DNA of 39,577 nucleotides from Nocardiaceae bacterium. Its GTDB lineage: Bacteria > Actinomycetota > Actinomycetes > Mycobacteriales > Mycobacteriaceae. Where the stretch lies: positions 1 to 39,577 of the forward strand of contig JAJFUQ010000212.1 of the NCBI GenBank assembly GCA_021372355.1, read 5' to 3'. The position numbers were made by a program, and so were the translations under genes. The notes under the pieces are model-generated. The model was not told the origin of the DNA, ran no database searches, and saw only the letters and a program-made list of their open reading frames with translations. Shown here piece after piece: positions 25,310 through 32,724 of this stretch; position 1 is the stretch's first letter; every line of letters begins with the position of its first letter.

Positions 25310-25645
25310 TCAGCCCAGGAACTTGCCGCACACCGGCCAAGCGCCGGCACCCTGACCCTTCAGCGTCGCTTCGCCGACCCGAATCTGCTCGGCCTTCGAT
25401 GCCTTGTTCGGCATTCCCTTCCCACCGAAAGCGCGCCAGGTCTGGAGGGTGAACTGCAGTCCGCCATAGAAGCCGTTGCCCGTGTTGGTGCCCCAGTTTC
25501 CTCCGGATTCACACTGCGCAACGCGCTCCCACACGGCAATGGGCTTGGCGGATGCGGTTCCGGCGCCGATCGTCAGGGGAGCGACCACGGCGCACGCCAC
25601 GGCGGACATGGCGGCACACGGGAAGAATCGGGGAATTGAATGCAT
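25310..25645 (-). CDS. rpf: resuscitation-promoting factor, short form
   Basis: A 111-residue secreted Rpf, a lysozyme-like muralytic enzyme that promotes regrowth of dormant actinobacteria. The signal peptide ends near ASA (33). The Rpf domain follows directly: VWERVAQCESGGNW with catalytic E46, GNGFYGGLQFTLQTWRAFGG and WPVCGKFLG, with C45 and C106 as the expected disulphide. There is no LysM, G5 or Pro/Ala-rich extension, so it resembles short RpfC/RpfE-type proteins. The roughly 340-bp 5' region is long and foldable (see the leader entry). Confidence 0.93.
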   Translation of the reverse strand: MHSIPRFFPCAAMSAVACAVVAPLTIGAGTASAKPIAVWERVAQCESGGNWGTNTGNGFYGGLQFTLQTWRAFGGKGMPNKASKAEQIRVGEATLKGQGAGAWPVCGKFLG

Positions 25646-25895
25646 TACTGGGAAGAACCTTTCGCGTGCTTAACGACCGAATTGCGTTGTGCATATTGGT
25701 CGCATTGACGAGTTCGTATTGGCCATTCAACCGGAACTCTCGGGGGTGCTGTTAAGCACCGTTTTGCGCGCTTCGGAGACTATCGGCAATGAGACGCGGA
25801 TCACGTCGAATTCCGAAAATTGGAGATCTTCGTCTCAACTGATTCGGCTCGGCGTGTCGCACGATCTCCCCAGGTGAGCGGGGGTCGCGAAGATC
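25646..25895 (-). promoter_or_regulatory. long foldable 5' leader of rpf
   Basis: This is the main content of the gene-free stretch 25646-25988. On the rpf strand an 8-bp stem pairs 25888-25895 with 25825-25832 (GATCTTCG and CGAAGATC). It encloses a CCCC/GGGG stem (25880-25884 with 25868-25871) and a CGTG/CACG stem (25853-25863). Nearer the gene, GGTGCT/AGCACC forms a hairpin (25745-25760). Its 25751-25759 segment is also perfectly complementary, over nine bases, to 25666-25674 just before the ribosome site. This resembles a switching leader. The conserved core of the ydaO cyclic-di-AMP riboswitch is not seen. Confidence 0.45.
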
Positions 25896-25988
25896 AACAA
25901 ATTGCCTGTTGAATTACTTTCCGATATTGCCGCTGAAGTCGATAAGTGCGCACGGAATGAGGAATTCGACGCGTGTGATTCGTTCGCG

Positions 25989-26177
25989 TCAGATCAGGAG
26001 AAGGATCGCCCACGTGGCGGCGAGGAACGCGATGCCGACGCCGAGCGTCGCGGAGCCGGTCAGGACGCCGAGCCCGACCGCCGCGATGCCGCTGCTCAGA
26101 ACGACCGCGATCCACTCGGGAAAAGAGAATCCACCCCGCAGATGAACCTGCTCGTGGCGGGGTGAGAGGTGATCCAT
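25989..26177 (-). CDS. small membrane protein downstream of sigF
   Basis: A 62-residue protein starting at ATG 26177, with a His/Arg-rich head (MDHLSPRHEQVHLRGG) and two hydrophobic helices (about 20-40 and 42-62) running to the stop. It lies 56 bases after the sigF stop on the same strand and may be part of that operon. No family recognised. The longer open frame upstream overlaps sigF and is not coding. Confidence 0.65.
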   Translation of the reverse strand: MDHLSPRHEQVHLRGGFSFPEWIAVVLSSGIAAVGLGVLTGSATLGVGIAFLAATWAILLLI

Positions 26178-26233
26178 AGGGCCAGATATACCCACTGGCG
26201 CGGCGGGATGATCACTCGGCACGCAGGTACGAA

Positions 26234-26989
26234 TCAATCCAGGTCCTGGCGAAGCTTGGCCAGCGTGCGCGCGAGTAGGCGAGACACGTGCATCTGCGAG
26301 ATGCCAAGGGAGGAGCCGATTTCCGACTGCGTCATGTTCCCGAAGAAGCGCAGCATCAATATCTGGCGTTCCCGCTCGGGCAGTGCCGCGATGAGTGGGC
26401 GCAGGGCTTCGTGGTCGTCGACCTGATCGAGTGCGGAGTCGCAGTCGCCGAGAGTCTCCGAAATCGGTAGCCCCTCGCCGTCGCTGGACGTCGCTGCTTC
26501 CATCGACAGCGTCTGGTAGGACGAGCCGGCAGCGATCGCTTCGGTGACCTCGGCCGGAGTGGTCCCGAGTTCCTCGGCGAGCTCGTGAACCGTGGGTGCG
26601 CGACGCAGGCTGTGGGAGAGGTGATCGGCCGCCTTGCCGATCGCCAGATGCAGTTCCTGCATACGGCGAGGCACATGGACGGCCCATCCGGTGTCGCGGA
26701 AGTGCCGCCGGACCTCACCCATGATCGTGGGGATCGCATACGAGAGGAAGTCGGCGCCGCGCGTCGGATCGAAGCGGTTGACGGCTTTAACCAGTCCCAG
26801 GCGGGCTACCTGAACCAGATCCTCGAGCGCCTCACCACGTCCCTCGAAGCGGCGCGCGACGTGGTCGGCGAGCGGAAGGCAGCGCTCGACGAGCGCATCG
26901 CGGAGACTAGTGCGGGCAGGATCGTCGGCTGGTAGCGCGGCGATCTCGCCGAAGCGCTCCATGACGTCGGAGTAGTCGTTGGAAGGCAT
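26234..26989 (-). CDS. sigF: RNA polymerase sigma factor, SigF/SigB subfamily
   Basis: A 251-residue group 3 sigma factor of the general-stress SigB/SigF/SigG type. Region 2 shows EDLVQVARLGLVKAVNRFDPTRGADFLSYAIPTIMGEVRRHFRDTGW-type sequence (about 60-105), region 3 VPRRMQELHLAIGKA, and region 4.2 LPERERQILMLRFFGNMTQSEIG with SQMHVSRLLARTLAKLR. ATG 26989 lies two bases after the anti-sigma stop, the same order as usfX-sigF of mycobacteria. It is probably held inactive by that protein and autoregulated through the promoter at 27477-27503. Confidence 0.92.
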   Translation of the reverse strand: MPSNDYSDVMERFGEIAALPADDPARTSLRDALVERCLPLADHVARRFEGRGEALEDLVQVARLGLVKAVNRFDPTRGADFLSYAIPTIMGEVRRHFRDTGWAVHVPRRMQELHLAIGKAADHLSHSLRRAPTVHELAEELGTTPAEVTEAIAAGSSYQTLSMEAATSSDGEGLPISETLGDCDSALDQVDDHEALRPLIAALPERERQILMLRFFGNMTQSEIGSSLGISQMHVSRLLARTLAKLRQDLD

Positions 26990-26991
26990 GT

Positions 26992-27411
26992 TTAGGCGGG
27001 CTCGCCGCCATTCCTCGATTTGCTGAACGACACGGCCGGTGCGGTGACGGACGGTAAGTCGGGCTGGGTCAACGTTGTCATCTCGACGTGGTCGGTGAGC
27101 GAACACAGGACGTGCCAGCCGAAGGTCTTCTGCTGCGTCGGTTGTGAGGCGAGCGGAAAGACGCTGACCGTGACTCGCAGCGAGCTCTCGTGCGGCTCGA
27201 ACGTGCAGAACATCGATGCATCGGCGGCGGCGTGACGAAGTAATTGGGTGCAGGCCTCATCAACGGCCAGACGGACATCGGAGATGGCGTCGAGGTCGAA
27301 GTTGGCGGCACCGGCAATCGCCGCCGCGACCGCTCGCACGATCGTCAGCTGGCTGGGAGACGCCGCTACCCGCAACTGGGCGGGCAGTGCGCTGCTGTCG
27401 GTTGCGGGCAT
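26992..27411 (-). CDS. rsbW: RsbW/UsfX-type anti-sigma factor
   Basis: A 139-residue GHKL-fold anti-sigma factor that should bind SigF. The N-box-like region DVRLAVDEACTQLLRHA (about 44-60) is clear; the later ATP-binding boxes are degenerate, with FGWHVLCSLTDHVEM replacing the typical glycine-rich motif, as in mycobacterial UsfX. ATG 27411 has GGAAG seven bases upstream. It is cotranscribed with sigF. No anti-anti-sigma gene adjoins it. Confidence 0.88.
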   Translation of the reverse strand: MPATDSSALPAQLRVAASPSQLTIVRAVAAAIAGAANFDLDAISDVRLAVDEACTQLLRHAAADASMFCTFEPHESSLRVTVSVFPLASQPTQQKTFGWHVLCSLTDHVEMTTLTQPDLPSVTAPAVSFSKSRNGGEPA

Positions 27412-27476
27412 CACAGGGCTTCCATAGGGAGGTTGAGGTCCTTTCGTGGTGAAGGCTGGGTGCCACCATCATGTCC

Positions 27477-27503
27477 ATTCCCGGAATCGGTGGAACCTAA
27501 ACC
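27477..27503 (-). promoter_or_regulatory. SigF-type promoter upstream of rsbW-sigF
   Basis: On the minus strand GGTTT (27499-27503) is followed after 16 bases by GGGAAT (27477-27482), matching the GGTTT, N16-17, GGGWAW pattern of SigF/SigB promoters. A start near 27470 would give a leader of about 60 bases. It indicates autoregulation. Confidence 0.65.
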
Positions 27504-27892
27504 TGGGCTATCCGGGCGCACACTACTGGCGACTGTCCGGTGTCTGCGCGACGCTGAACCGTTGCTGGCGTGTCGTTCCACGTCGCGGTAGGCGTGTCGC
27601 GCGGACGACGTGATTGTGGGCGTGAGCGGGGTGTTTGTGTTAATTCACAGCTATCTCACAGGATTGGATTTCTGGCCCGAATTGCCGAGCGAAAATCCCC
27701 GGGTAACCGGCCGTTTGGCCTGGTTGAACGGCCAACAAGATCAATATCGCGACCAATCACAAGTCGGTAACCGGTGAGTACTCGAAGGCTGAGTGGGGCG
27801 GCCCGAAAACGCGATTACCGCTGCAAGCGTTGATGACAGCGCACGCTCAAGATCAGTTGGGTTGATCACGATCGTGTGGAGCAAATACACTG
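27504..27892. other. gene-free stretch between the sigF operon and the Rieske gene
   Basis: About 390 bp with no convincing gene on either strand. Base composition is lower in GC than the flanks. GGCCGTT (27709-27715) and AACGGCC (27727-27733) form an inverted repeat, and an overlapping TTGGCC (27715-27720) and GGCCAA (27730-27735) pair offers an alternative. Otherwise I see nothing. Confidence 0.5.
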
Positions 27893-27920
27893 TTGAGGCG
27901 GCAGTGTGGCTTGGGATAAT
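27893..27920 (+). promoter_or_regulatory. sigma-70-like promoter for the Rieske gene
   Basis: TTGAGG (27893-27898), a 16-base spacer and GATAAT (27915-27920) match a vegetative promoter well. It would give a leader of about 135 bases before the Rieske ATG at 28064. A TATAAC at 27968 is an alternative minus-10. Confidence 0.45.
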
Positions 27921-28063
27921 CGAGTTGGCTGATTTCGATGTCAACAAGACCGACTGCGGCTTACCCTTATAACGCTATGGTCACGCCCGTGATAGGCACG
28001 CCCGTACTGCTCCGGCTCGCAGCGGCGCGAACCAGACGATAGCCGAGTGTTTACGGAGACGGT

Positions 28064-28537
28064 ATGACCCTGCATGATCGCCCCATCACCCGACGCGCCG
28101 TTGTCGCTGGCGCAAGCGTCGCTGCCGCCGCTGCGGCGGTCGGATGCTCGAGTGGCGGGTCGGAACCGAACAAGCAGGCGTCCGGCGCTCCGAAACAGGT
28201 TGCGGAGACCAAGCCGGCGGAGGTGCTCGGGGACGGAGTCCCGAACCCCCAGGGTGAGATGATCGCCGACTGCAAAGACATTCCGCTCGGGTCCGGCAAG
28301 ATCACCGCCGATGGCCTGCTTGTCACTCAGCCGGTGGAGTCGAAGTACTACGCGTTTCATGGCGAGTGCCCGCATGCCGGCTGCTCGATCACGCAGATCA
28401 TCAAAGACAAGATCACGTGCACCTGCCACGGCAGCGAATTCAGTCTGACGGGTGAGGTCGAGAAGGGCCCGGCCCGCAAGCCGCTGCGTCCATGCCATGT
28501 CGTGATGGCGAACGAGAAGATCTTCAAGCAGGACTGA
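28064..28537 (+). CDS. Tat-exported Rieske [2Fe-2S] lipoprotein
   Basis: A 157-residue single-domain Rieske protein. The N-terminus has a twin-arginine motif (TRRAVV, R10-R11) and a lipobox ending in C28 (AAVGCSSGG), so it is predicted to be exported folded and anchored outside. Cluster ligands are C102, H104, C119 and H122 (CPHAGC and CTCHGS), with C107 and C121 as the stabilising disulphide. ATG 28064 follows GGAGACGG. It has no adjacent cytochrome or oxygenase partner, so its redox partner is unknown. Confidence 0.9.
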   Translation: MTLHDRPITRRAVVAGASVAAAAAAVGCSSGGSEPNKQASGAPKQVAETKPAEVLGDGVPNPQGEMIADCKDIPLGSGKITADGLLVTQPVESKYYAFHGECPHAGCSITQIIKDKITCTCHGSEFSLTGEVEKGPARKPLRPCHVVMANEKIFKQD

Positions 28538-28626
28538 GGCTTCGGCGCGGCTCATCCGGCCACAGCACGCTATCGGGGCGGCAACGCTTCGATAACCCAC
28601 CGCGTGCGCGCAATAGATAAGCCCTC

Positions 28627-28659
28627 CCACGGGGAACCATTTCGTCTGACCCCTTGTGG
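28627..28659 (+). promoter_or_regulatory. hairpin abutting the amidase ribosome site
   Basis: CCAC and GGGG (28627-28634) can pair with CCCC (28650-28653) and GTGG (28656-28659), leaving a two-base bulge. The stem ends where the GGAAGGA ribosome site begins, so it could affect translation of the amidase. Confidence 0.35.
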
Positions 28660-28672
28660 AAGGACGAATCCC

Positions 28673-30052
28673 GTGCGTAAGGCCAACTTCAACCCACTGC
28701 TGCGTAAGACGACGGCTATCGCCGCAATCGCCGCGACGTGTGGCGTGGCCGGCTTCATCCCAGGCATCGCCCACGCGGACGACGCGGCGACCGCCGCGGG
28801 CGCTCCGGCCGCGGGCGCTGCAACTCCGGAGAACGTGAAACAGATCCTCGTCGGGAAGAAGGTCTTCCTCGATCCTGGACACCAGGGCACGAACATCACC
28901 GAGGACCTCGCGAAGCAGGTTCCGGATGGCCGTGGCGGTACGAAGGCGTGCCAGACGACGGGTGCCACGTCGGTCAACGGCGTCCCCGAGCACACGATCA
29001 ACTGGAAGGTCGCCAACCTCGTCAAGGCTTCGATCGAAGACCTCGGCGGAACTGTCGAACTGAGCCGCGCGGACGACGACGGCTGGGGCGGCTGCATCGA
29101 CGAGCGCGCGAAGAAGGCCAGCGAATCGGGTGCCGACCTCGCGGTGAGCATCCATGCGGACTCGACGCCGGCGGCGGTGGCCGAGAAGGACAACGGCTTC
29201 CACCTCATCGTTCCGACGCTCCCGGTGCCGGACAAGACGGTCAACGAGGTGCAGTCGACCAAGGGCATCCTCGCCACGAAGATCATGCGCGAGTCGTACG
29301 TGAAGTCTGGCTTTGCGGAGTCGAACTATGCCGGTACGGACGGCCTCATGTCCCGTTCGGACATCGCGGGACCGGCGCTCACGAAGGTGCCGCTCGTCTT
29401 CCTCGAGATGGGCAACCTGTCGAACAGCGCAGACGCCGGAATGCTCGAGTCCGAAGAGGGCGAACTCCGGCACGCGGTGGCGATCATCACCGGCATCGTC
29501 GGCTACCTGCTCGACCGTGACCCGCGGACCGGCGAGCCGATCAAGAGCGTCACTCAGCTCGACTCCCCGGCGCCGGACAAGACCCCTGCGGTCGTCAAGC
29601 CGGAGGGGGAGACGACGGCGGCCACCACCACGGCCACCACGAAGCCTGCCGTTCCGACGACCGAGGTCTCGGCACCTGCGAGCGCAGAGTCCACCACCTC
29701 GACGACGACGTCCGCACCGACGGCTCAAGAACTGACCCCGGCAGGCTCGGGCGCGAACAGCGATTCCGTCACGAACGCCTCGCCGGCCACCTTGGGCCAG
29801 GACTCGACGACGATGAAGAACCTGTCCAACATCTTCAAGCCGCTGCTCGACGTCCTTGGGCTGGGCAGCGTCGCCCCGCTGACCGATCAGCAGATGTTCG
29901 GGCTCGTGACCAACCTCGCGGCGTCGATGCTCGACTCGAAGTTCAAGACCGGGGGCCTCATCCCGGTCGCTCCGGGCAACGTGGTCGACGGCGAAACGGT
30001 GCCGAACTCGATCGCGGTCGGCGAGCCGAACCCGGCGGCGGGAACGAACTAA
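28673..30052 (+). CDS. N-acetylmuramoyl-L-alanine amidase, Rv3717-like
   Basis: A 459-residue secreted zinc amidase that removes stem peptides from peptidoglycan. The signal peptide ends near AHA (about 35). The Amidase_3 domain (about 60-280) has zinc ligands H70 (FLDPGH), E106 (VPEHTINW) and H161 (SIHADS), and catalytic E245 (VFLEMGN), with spacing like mycobacterial Rv3717. A Thr/Pro/Ala-rich linker (about 300-360) and a further C-terminal domain of about 80 residues, which I do not recognise, make it longer than Rv3717. GTG 28673 follows GGAAGGA. Confidence 0.88.
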   Translation: MRKANFNPLLRKTTAIAAIAATCGVAGFIPGIAHADDAATAAGAPAAGAATPENVKQILVGKKVFLDPGHQGTNITEDLAKQVPDGRGGTKACQTTGATSVNGVPEHTINWKVANLVKASIEDLGGTVELSRADDDGWGGCIDERAKKASESGADLAVSIHADSTPAAVAEKDNGFHLIVPTLPVPDKTVNEVQSTKGILATKIMRESYVKSGFAESNYAGTDGLMSRSDIAGPALTKVPLVFLEMGNLSNSADAGMLESEEGELRHAVAIITGIVGYLLDRDPRTGEPIKSVTQLDSPAPDKTPAVVKPEGETTAATTTATTKPAVPTTEVSAPASAESTTSTTTSAPTAQELTPAGSGANSDSVTNASPATLGQDSTTMKNLSNIFKPLLDVLGLGSVAPLTDQQMFGLVTNLAASMLDSKFKTGGLIPVAPGNVVDGETVPNSIAVGEPNPAAGTN

Positions 30053-30061
30053 ACCTGGGGT

Positions 30062-30092
30062 TGGGTCGGCCTGCTTCCTACAGGCCGACCCA
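30062..30092. terminator. terminator shared by amidase and moaE
   Basis: TGGGTCGGCCTG (30062-30073) and CAGGCCGACCCA (30081-30092) form a perfect 12-bp stem with a seven-base loop. The far arm encodes the last codons of moaE and the loop contains its stop, so the convergent genes share it. Confidence 0.8.
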
Positions 30093-30491
30093 CTCCGAAA
30101 GACCATCTGCGAAGTGCTGACGCTTCCAGATCGGTACTTCGTGCTTGATCCGCTCGACGAGCTCGGCACACGCGGTGAACGCCTCCGCCCGGTGCGGTGC
30201 AGCGACAGCCGCGACCACCGCGAGATCGCCGACCCGAAGCTCACCCACGCGGTGAATCGCGGCGACCGGAAGTCCGGTTTTCTCGGCGACTTCGGCGCAG
30301 ATCTTGGTCAGAAATCGCTCGGCGTCCGGATGGGCTGAGTACTCGAGGAGTGAAACGGCCTGGCCACCATCGTGGTTTCGGACGACCCCGGTGAAACACA
30401 CGACGGCGCCGAACGTCGGTCCCGCAACCGCGGCGTCGACGACGGCCGGATCGAGCGGCTCATCGGAAATGCGTGCCAGCAGTTCGCTCAC
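30078..30491 (-). CDS. moaE: molybdopterin synthase large subunit MoaE
   Basis: A 137-residue catalytic subunit that inserts sulfur from MoaD into precursor Z (cPMP). Diagnostic stretches are GAVVCFTGVVRNHDGGQAV, the YSAHPDAERFLTKI-type strand, RVGELRVGDLAVV and the lysine-bearing KHEVPIWKRQHFADG near the C-terminus. The GTG start overlaps the moaCB stop as GTGA, so it is the last gene of moeA-moaCB-moaE. Confidence 0.95.
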   Translation of the reverse strand: MSELLARISDEPLDPAVVDAAVAGPTFGAVVCFTGVVRNHDGGQAVSLLEYSAHPDAERFLTKICAEVAEKTGLPVAAIHRVGELRVGDLAVVAAVAAPHRAEAFTACAELVERIKHEVPIWKRQHFADGLSEWVGL

Positions 30492-31471
30492 TTCGAACCT
30501 CCCGTGGAGTCGTGCGGGCCGCCGCCGGCGACTTGGGCCAGCAGATGGTCGAGTATGTCGTCGAGAACGGCCAGACCATCCTTGACCCCGCCCGGCGAGC
30601 CCGGCAGGTTCACGATGACAGTTCGCCCGGCGAGTCCGGCGACGCCGCGGCTCAGGGCCGCGAGCGGGAACTTCGCGGTGCCTTTCTGGCGGATCATCTC
30701 GGCAACGCCCGGCAGCGGGCGGTCCAAGAGAGCAGACGTCGCCTCCGGCGTGCGGTCGGTCGGCGAAGCGCCGGTGCCGCCGGTCGTGATGATGAGCGCC
30801 GGCTGTTGTGCCACGGCGGCGCTCAGGACCTTCGCGATGTCGGCGTCGGCGCAGATCGCGAGCGGATTGACCGTGAAATCGTGTCCAGCCATCCAGCTCG
30901 CGATCACCGGTCCGGTGGTGTCGTCGCGCGTGCCCTGCGCGGCGCCCGTCGACGAGACGATGACCGTCGCGGTGCGGTCCTCGTTGGCGAACGAGCTACC
31001 TTCGCGCGTCCAGTGCCCACGCTTGCCGCCGGTCTTGCTCACCAGACGGATGTCCGTGAGAACTGCCGCAGGGTCGGCGGCCTTCACCATGTCATGCAGC
31101 GTCAATCCCGCGATTGCGACCGCGGTCAAGGCTTCCATCTCGACGCCAGTAGGGCCCTTCGTCTTCGCGGTCGCCTCGATGGTGATCGTGGTGTCGGTGA
31201 AGTCGAAGGCGATGTTGACCGATGACAAGGGAATCGGATGACACAGCGGGATCAGTTCGGACGTCTTCTTGGCGCCTTGGATGCCGGCGATGCGGGCAGT
31301 TGCCAGGACGTCCGCTTTCGGCAGGTCATCGGCCTGGACGAGACGGACGACCTCGGCGGTCGTGCGCATTTCGCCCGCCGCGATCGCCGTGCGGGTCGTG
31401 TCGACCTTGGCGCTGACGTCGACCATGCGGGCGCGGCCTTCGGAATCCACATGACTCAGCTGCTGGCTCAT
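30488..31471 (-). CDS. moaCB: bifunctional MoaC-MoaB fusion
   Basis: A 327-residue fusion. Residues 1-155 are MoaC (cPMP synthase with MoaA): HVDSEGRARMVDVSAK, KKTSELIPLCHPIPLSSV and KTKGPTGVEMEALTAVAIAG. Residues about 165-320 are a MoaB/Mog-type molybdopterin adenylyltransferase domain with TTGGTGASPTDRTPEAT and VNLPGSPGGVKDGL. The ATG at 31469-31471 overlaps the moeA stop as ATGA. Fusing an early and a late Moco step in one protein is notable, though such fusions are known in actinobacteria. Confidence 0.93.
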   Translation of the reverse strand: MSQQLSHVDSEGRARMVDVSAKVDTTRTAIAAGEMRTTAEVVRLVQADDLPKADVLATARIAGIQGAKKTSELIPLCHPIPLSSVNIAFDFTDTTITIEATAKTKGPTGVEMEALTAVAIAGLTLHDMVKAADPAAVLTDIRLVSKTGGKRGHWTREGSSFANEDRTATVIVSSTGAAQGTRDDTTGPVIASWMAGHDFTVNPLAICADADIAKVLSAAVAQQPALIITTGGTGASPTDRTPEATSALLDRPLPGVAEMIRQKGTAKFPLAALSRGVAGLAGRTVIVNLPGSPGGVKDGLAVLDDILDHLLAQVAGGGPHDSTGGSK

Positions 31472-32652
31472 AACGCCAAGATTTCCACATCCACGCCGGC
31501 GGGTACGACGGTGTGTTCCTCGGGAACAGAAATCAGCGCATCCGCCCAGGCGAGCCCCGCGACGAGATGTGAACCGGTGCCGCGCATCGGTTCGATGCCG
31601 TTCTCGGTGAACTTTCCTCGAACGAACTGACGCTTGCCCGCGACCGACGAAATGTCTGCGGTGAGCGTCCGGATCTGGCGCGGGAGGGCCGGCAATCCGC
31701 TGATCGCCCGGATCGGACCGCGAGCGAACACTTCGAACGACACCAGGGTGCTGACCGGGTTGCCCGGGAAGCTCAGCACGGGAACGCCCTGGTAGACCGA
31801 CAAGCCCTGCGGCCCGCCCGGCTGCATCGCGACCGGTCCGAACTGGCCGCCGAGGGGCAGGAGGGTTTCCTTGACGACCTCGAAGTCGCCCATCGAGACA
31901 CCGCCCGACGTCACGATGACGTCGGCGATCGCGGCACATTCGTCGAGCAGAGCGGTCATCGCGGCGGTGTCGTCGTCGCTGTGTGCGACCTGGATGACCT
32001 CCGCGCCATTCGCCTCGAAGCTCGACGCGAGGGCGGTGCCATTCGAGTCGTAGATCTGGCCCGCCAGCAGTGGAGTTCCGGCTGGCACGAGTTCGGTGCC
32101 GGTGGTGATCACGGCGACGCGCGGTCGGCGTCGGACGGCGACTTCGGTGATGCCGGCCGCCGCCAGTGCCGCGACGTGCCGCGCCGCGAGCAGGGTCCCG
32201 CCGGTCACGAGCGGCCGGCCCTTCTGCACGTCCGATCCGGCATTCCGTACGAACTCTCCCGTGCGGCGCGACCGCAGGACGGTGACTGTCCCATCGGTGG
32301 TGGTGGTGTCTTCGACGGGCACGATGCAGTCGGCGCCTGCCGGGATGGGGGCGCCGGTCATGATCTTGAGTGCCCCGCCGTGGGGAAGTTCGGGAAGATC
32401 GGTCATGCCGGCGGCGATCACGCCGGCGACGGGCAGCGTCACCGGGACCGACTGGATGGCCGCCGATTCGACCGCATACCCATCCATCTGCGAATTCTGG
32501 AAGTTCGGCAGGTCGATAGGCGACACCACGTCCGTCGGTAGGAATCGACCCAGCGCGGCCCGCAAGGGCACGGATTCGGTCGGGAGTTCGAGCAGCGGAC
32601 GCAGGAGTTCTGCAACGGCGGCGGCATGCTGGTCAACGGATCGCCGGTTCAC
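31468..32652 (-). CDS. moeA: molybdopterin molybdenumtransferase MoeA
   Basis: A 394-residue enzyme inserting molybdate into adenylylated molybdopterin. Typical motifs are IDLPNFQNSQMDGYAV, IMTGAPIPAGADCIVPVED, VITTGTELV, YDSNGTALASSF, VTSGGVSMGDFEVVK and LSFPGNPVSTLVSFEVF. The GTG at 32652 has GGGAG upstream. First gene of its operon, divergent from moaA across a 72-bp spacer in which I see no riboswitch-size structure. Confidence 0.95.
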   Translation of the reverse strand: MNRRSVDQHAAAVAELLRPLLELPTESVPLRAALGRFLPTDVVSPIDLPNFQNSQMDGYAVESAAIQSVPVTLPVAGVIAAGMTDLPELPHGGALKIMTGAPIPAGADCIVPVEDTTTTDGTVTVLRSRRTGEFVRNAGSDVQKGRPLVTGGTLLAARHVAALAAAGITEVAVRRRPRVAVITTGTELVPAGTPLLAGQIYDSNGTALASSFEANGAEVIQVAHSDDDTAAMTALLDECAAIADVIVTSGGVSMGDFEVVKETLLPLGGQFGPVAMQPGGPQGLSVYQGVPVLSFPGNPVSTLVSFEVFARGPIRAISGLPALPRQIRTLTADISSVAGKRQFVRGKFTENGIEPMRGTGSHLVAGLAWADALISVPEEHTVVPAGVDVEILAL

Positions 32653-32724
32653 GCTCCCACGCTACAAGGTCGCGAACTCGACACCGACGTGCACTAACCG
32701 GTCTATCTCTCGCATACTGGACGG

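Noticed and set aside
25689..25877. 62-codon plus-strand frame upstream of rpf
   Set aside because: No ribosome site and atypical composition; the stretch is better explained as the rpf leader on the other strand.
25646..25895. Direct assignment of the rpf leader as a ydaO cyclic-di-AMP riboswitch
   Set aside because: The conserved ydaO core segments that I would expect are not visible, so only a foldable leader is claimed.
27741..27947. 68-codon minus-strand frame in the spacer before the Rieske gene
   Set aside because: No ribosome site, no family likeness and composition unlike the neighbouring genes; it also covers the likely Rieske promoter.
27941..30244. 767-codon minus-strand frame
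   Set aside because: It spans the Rieske and amidase genes in antisense and has low-complexity Arg-rich composition.
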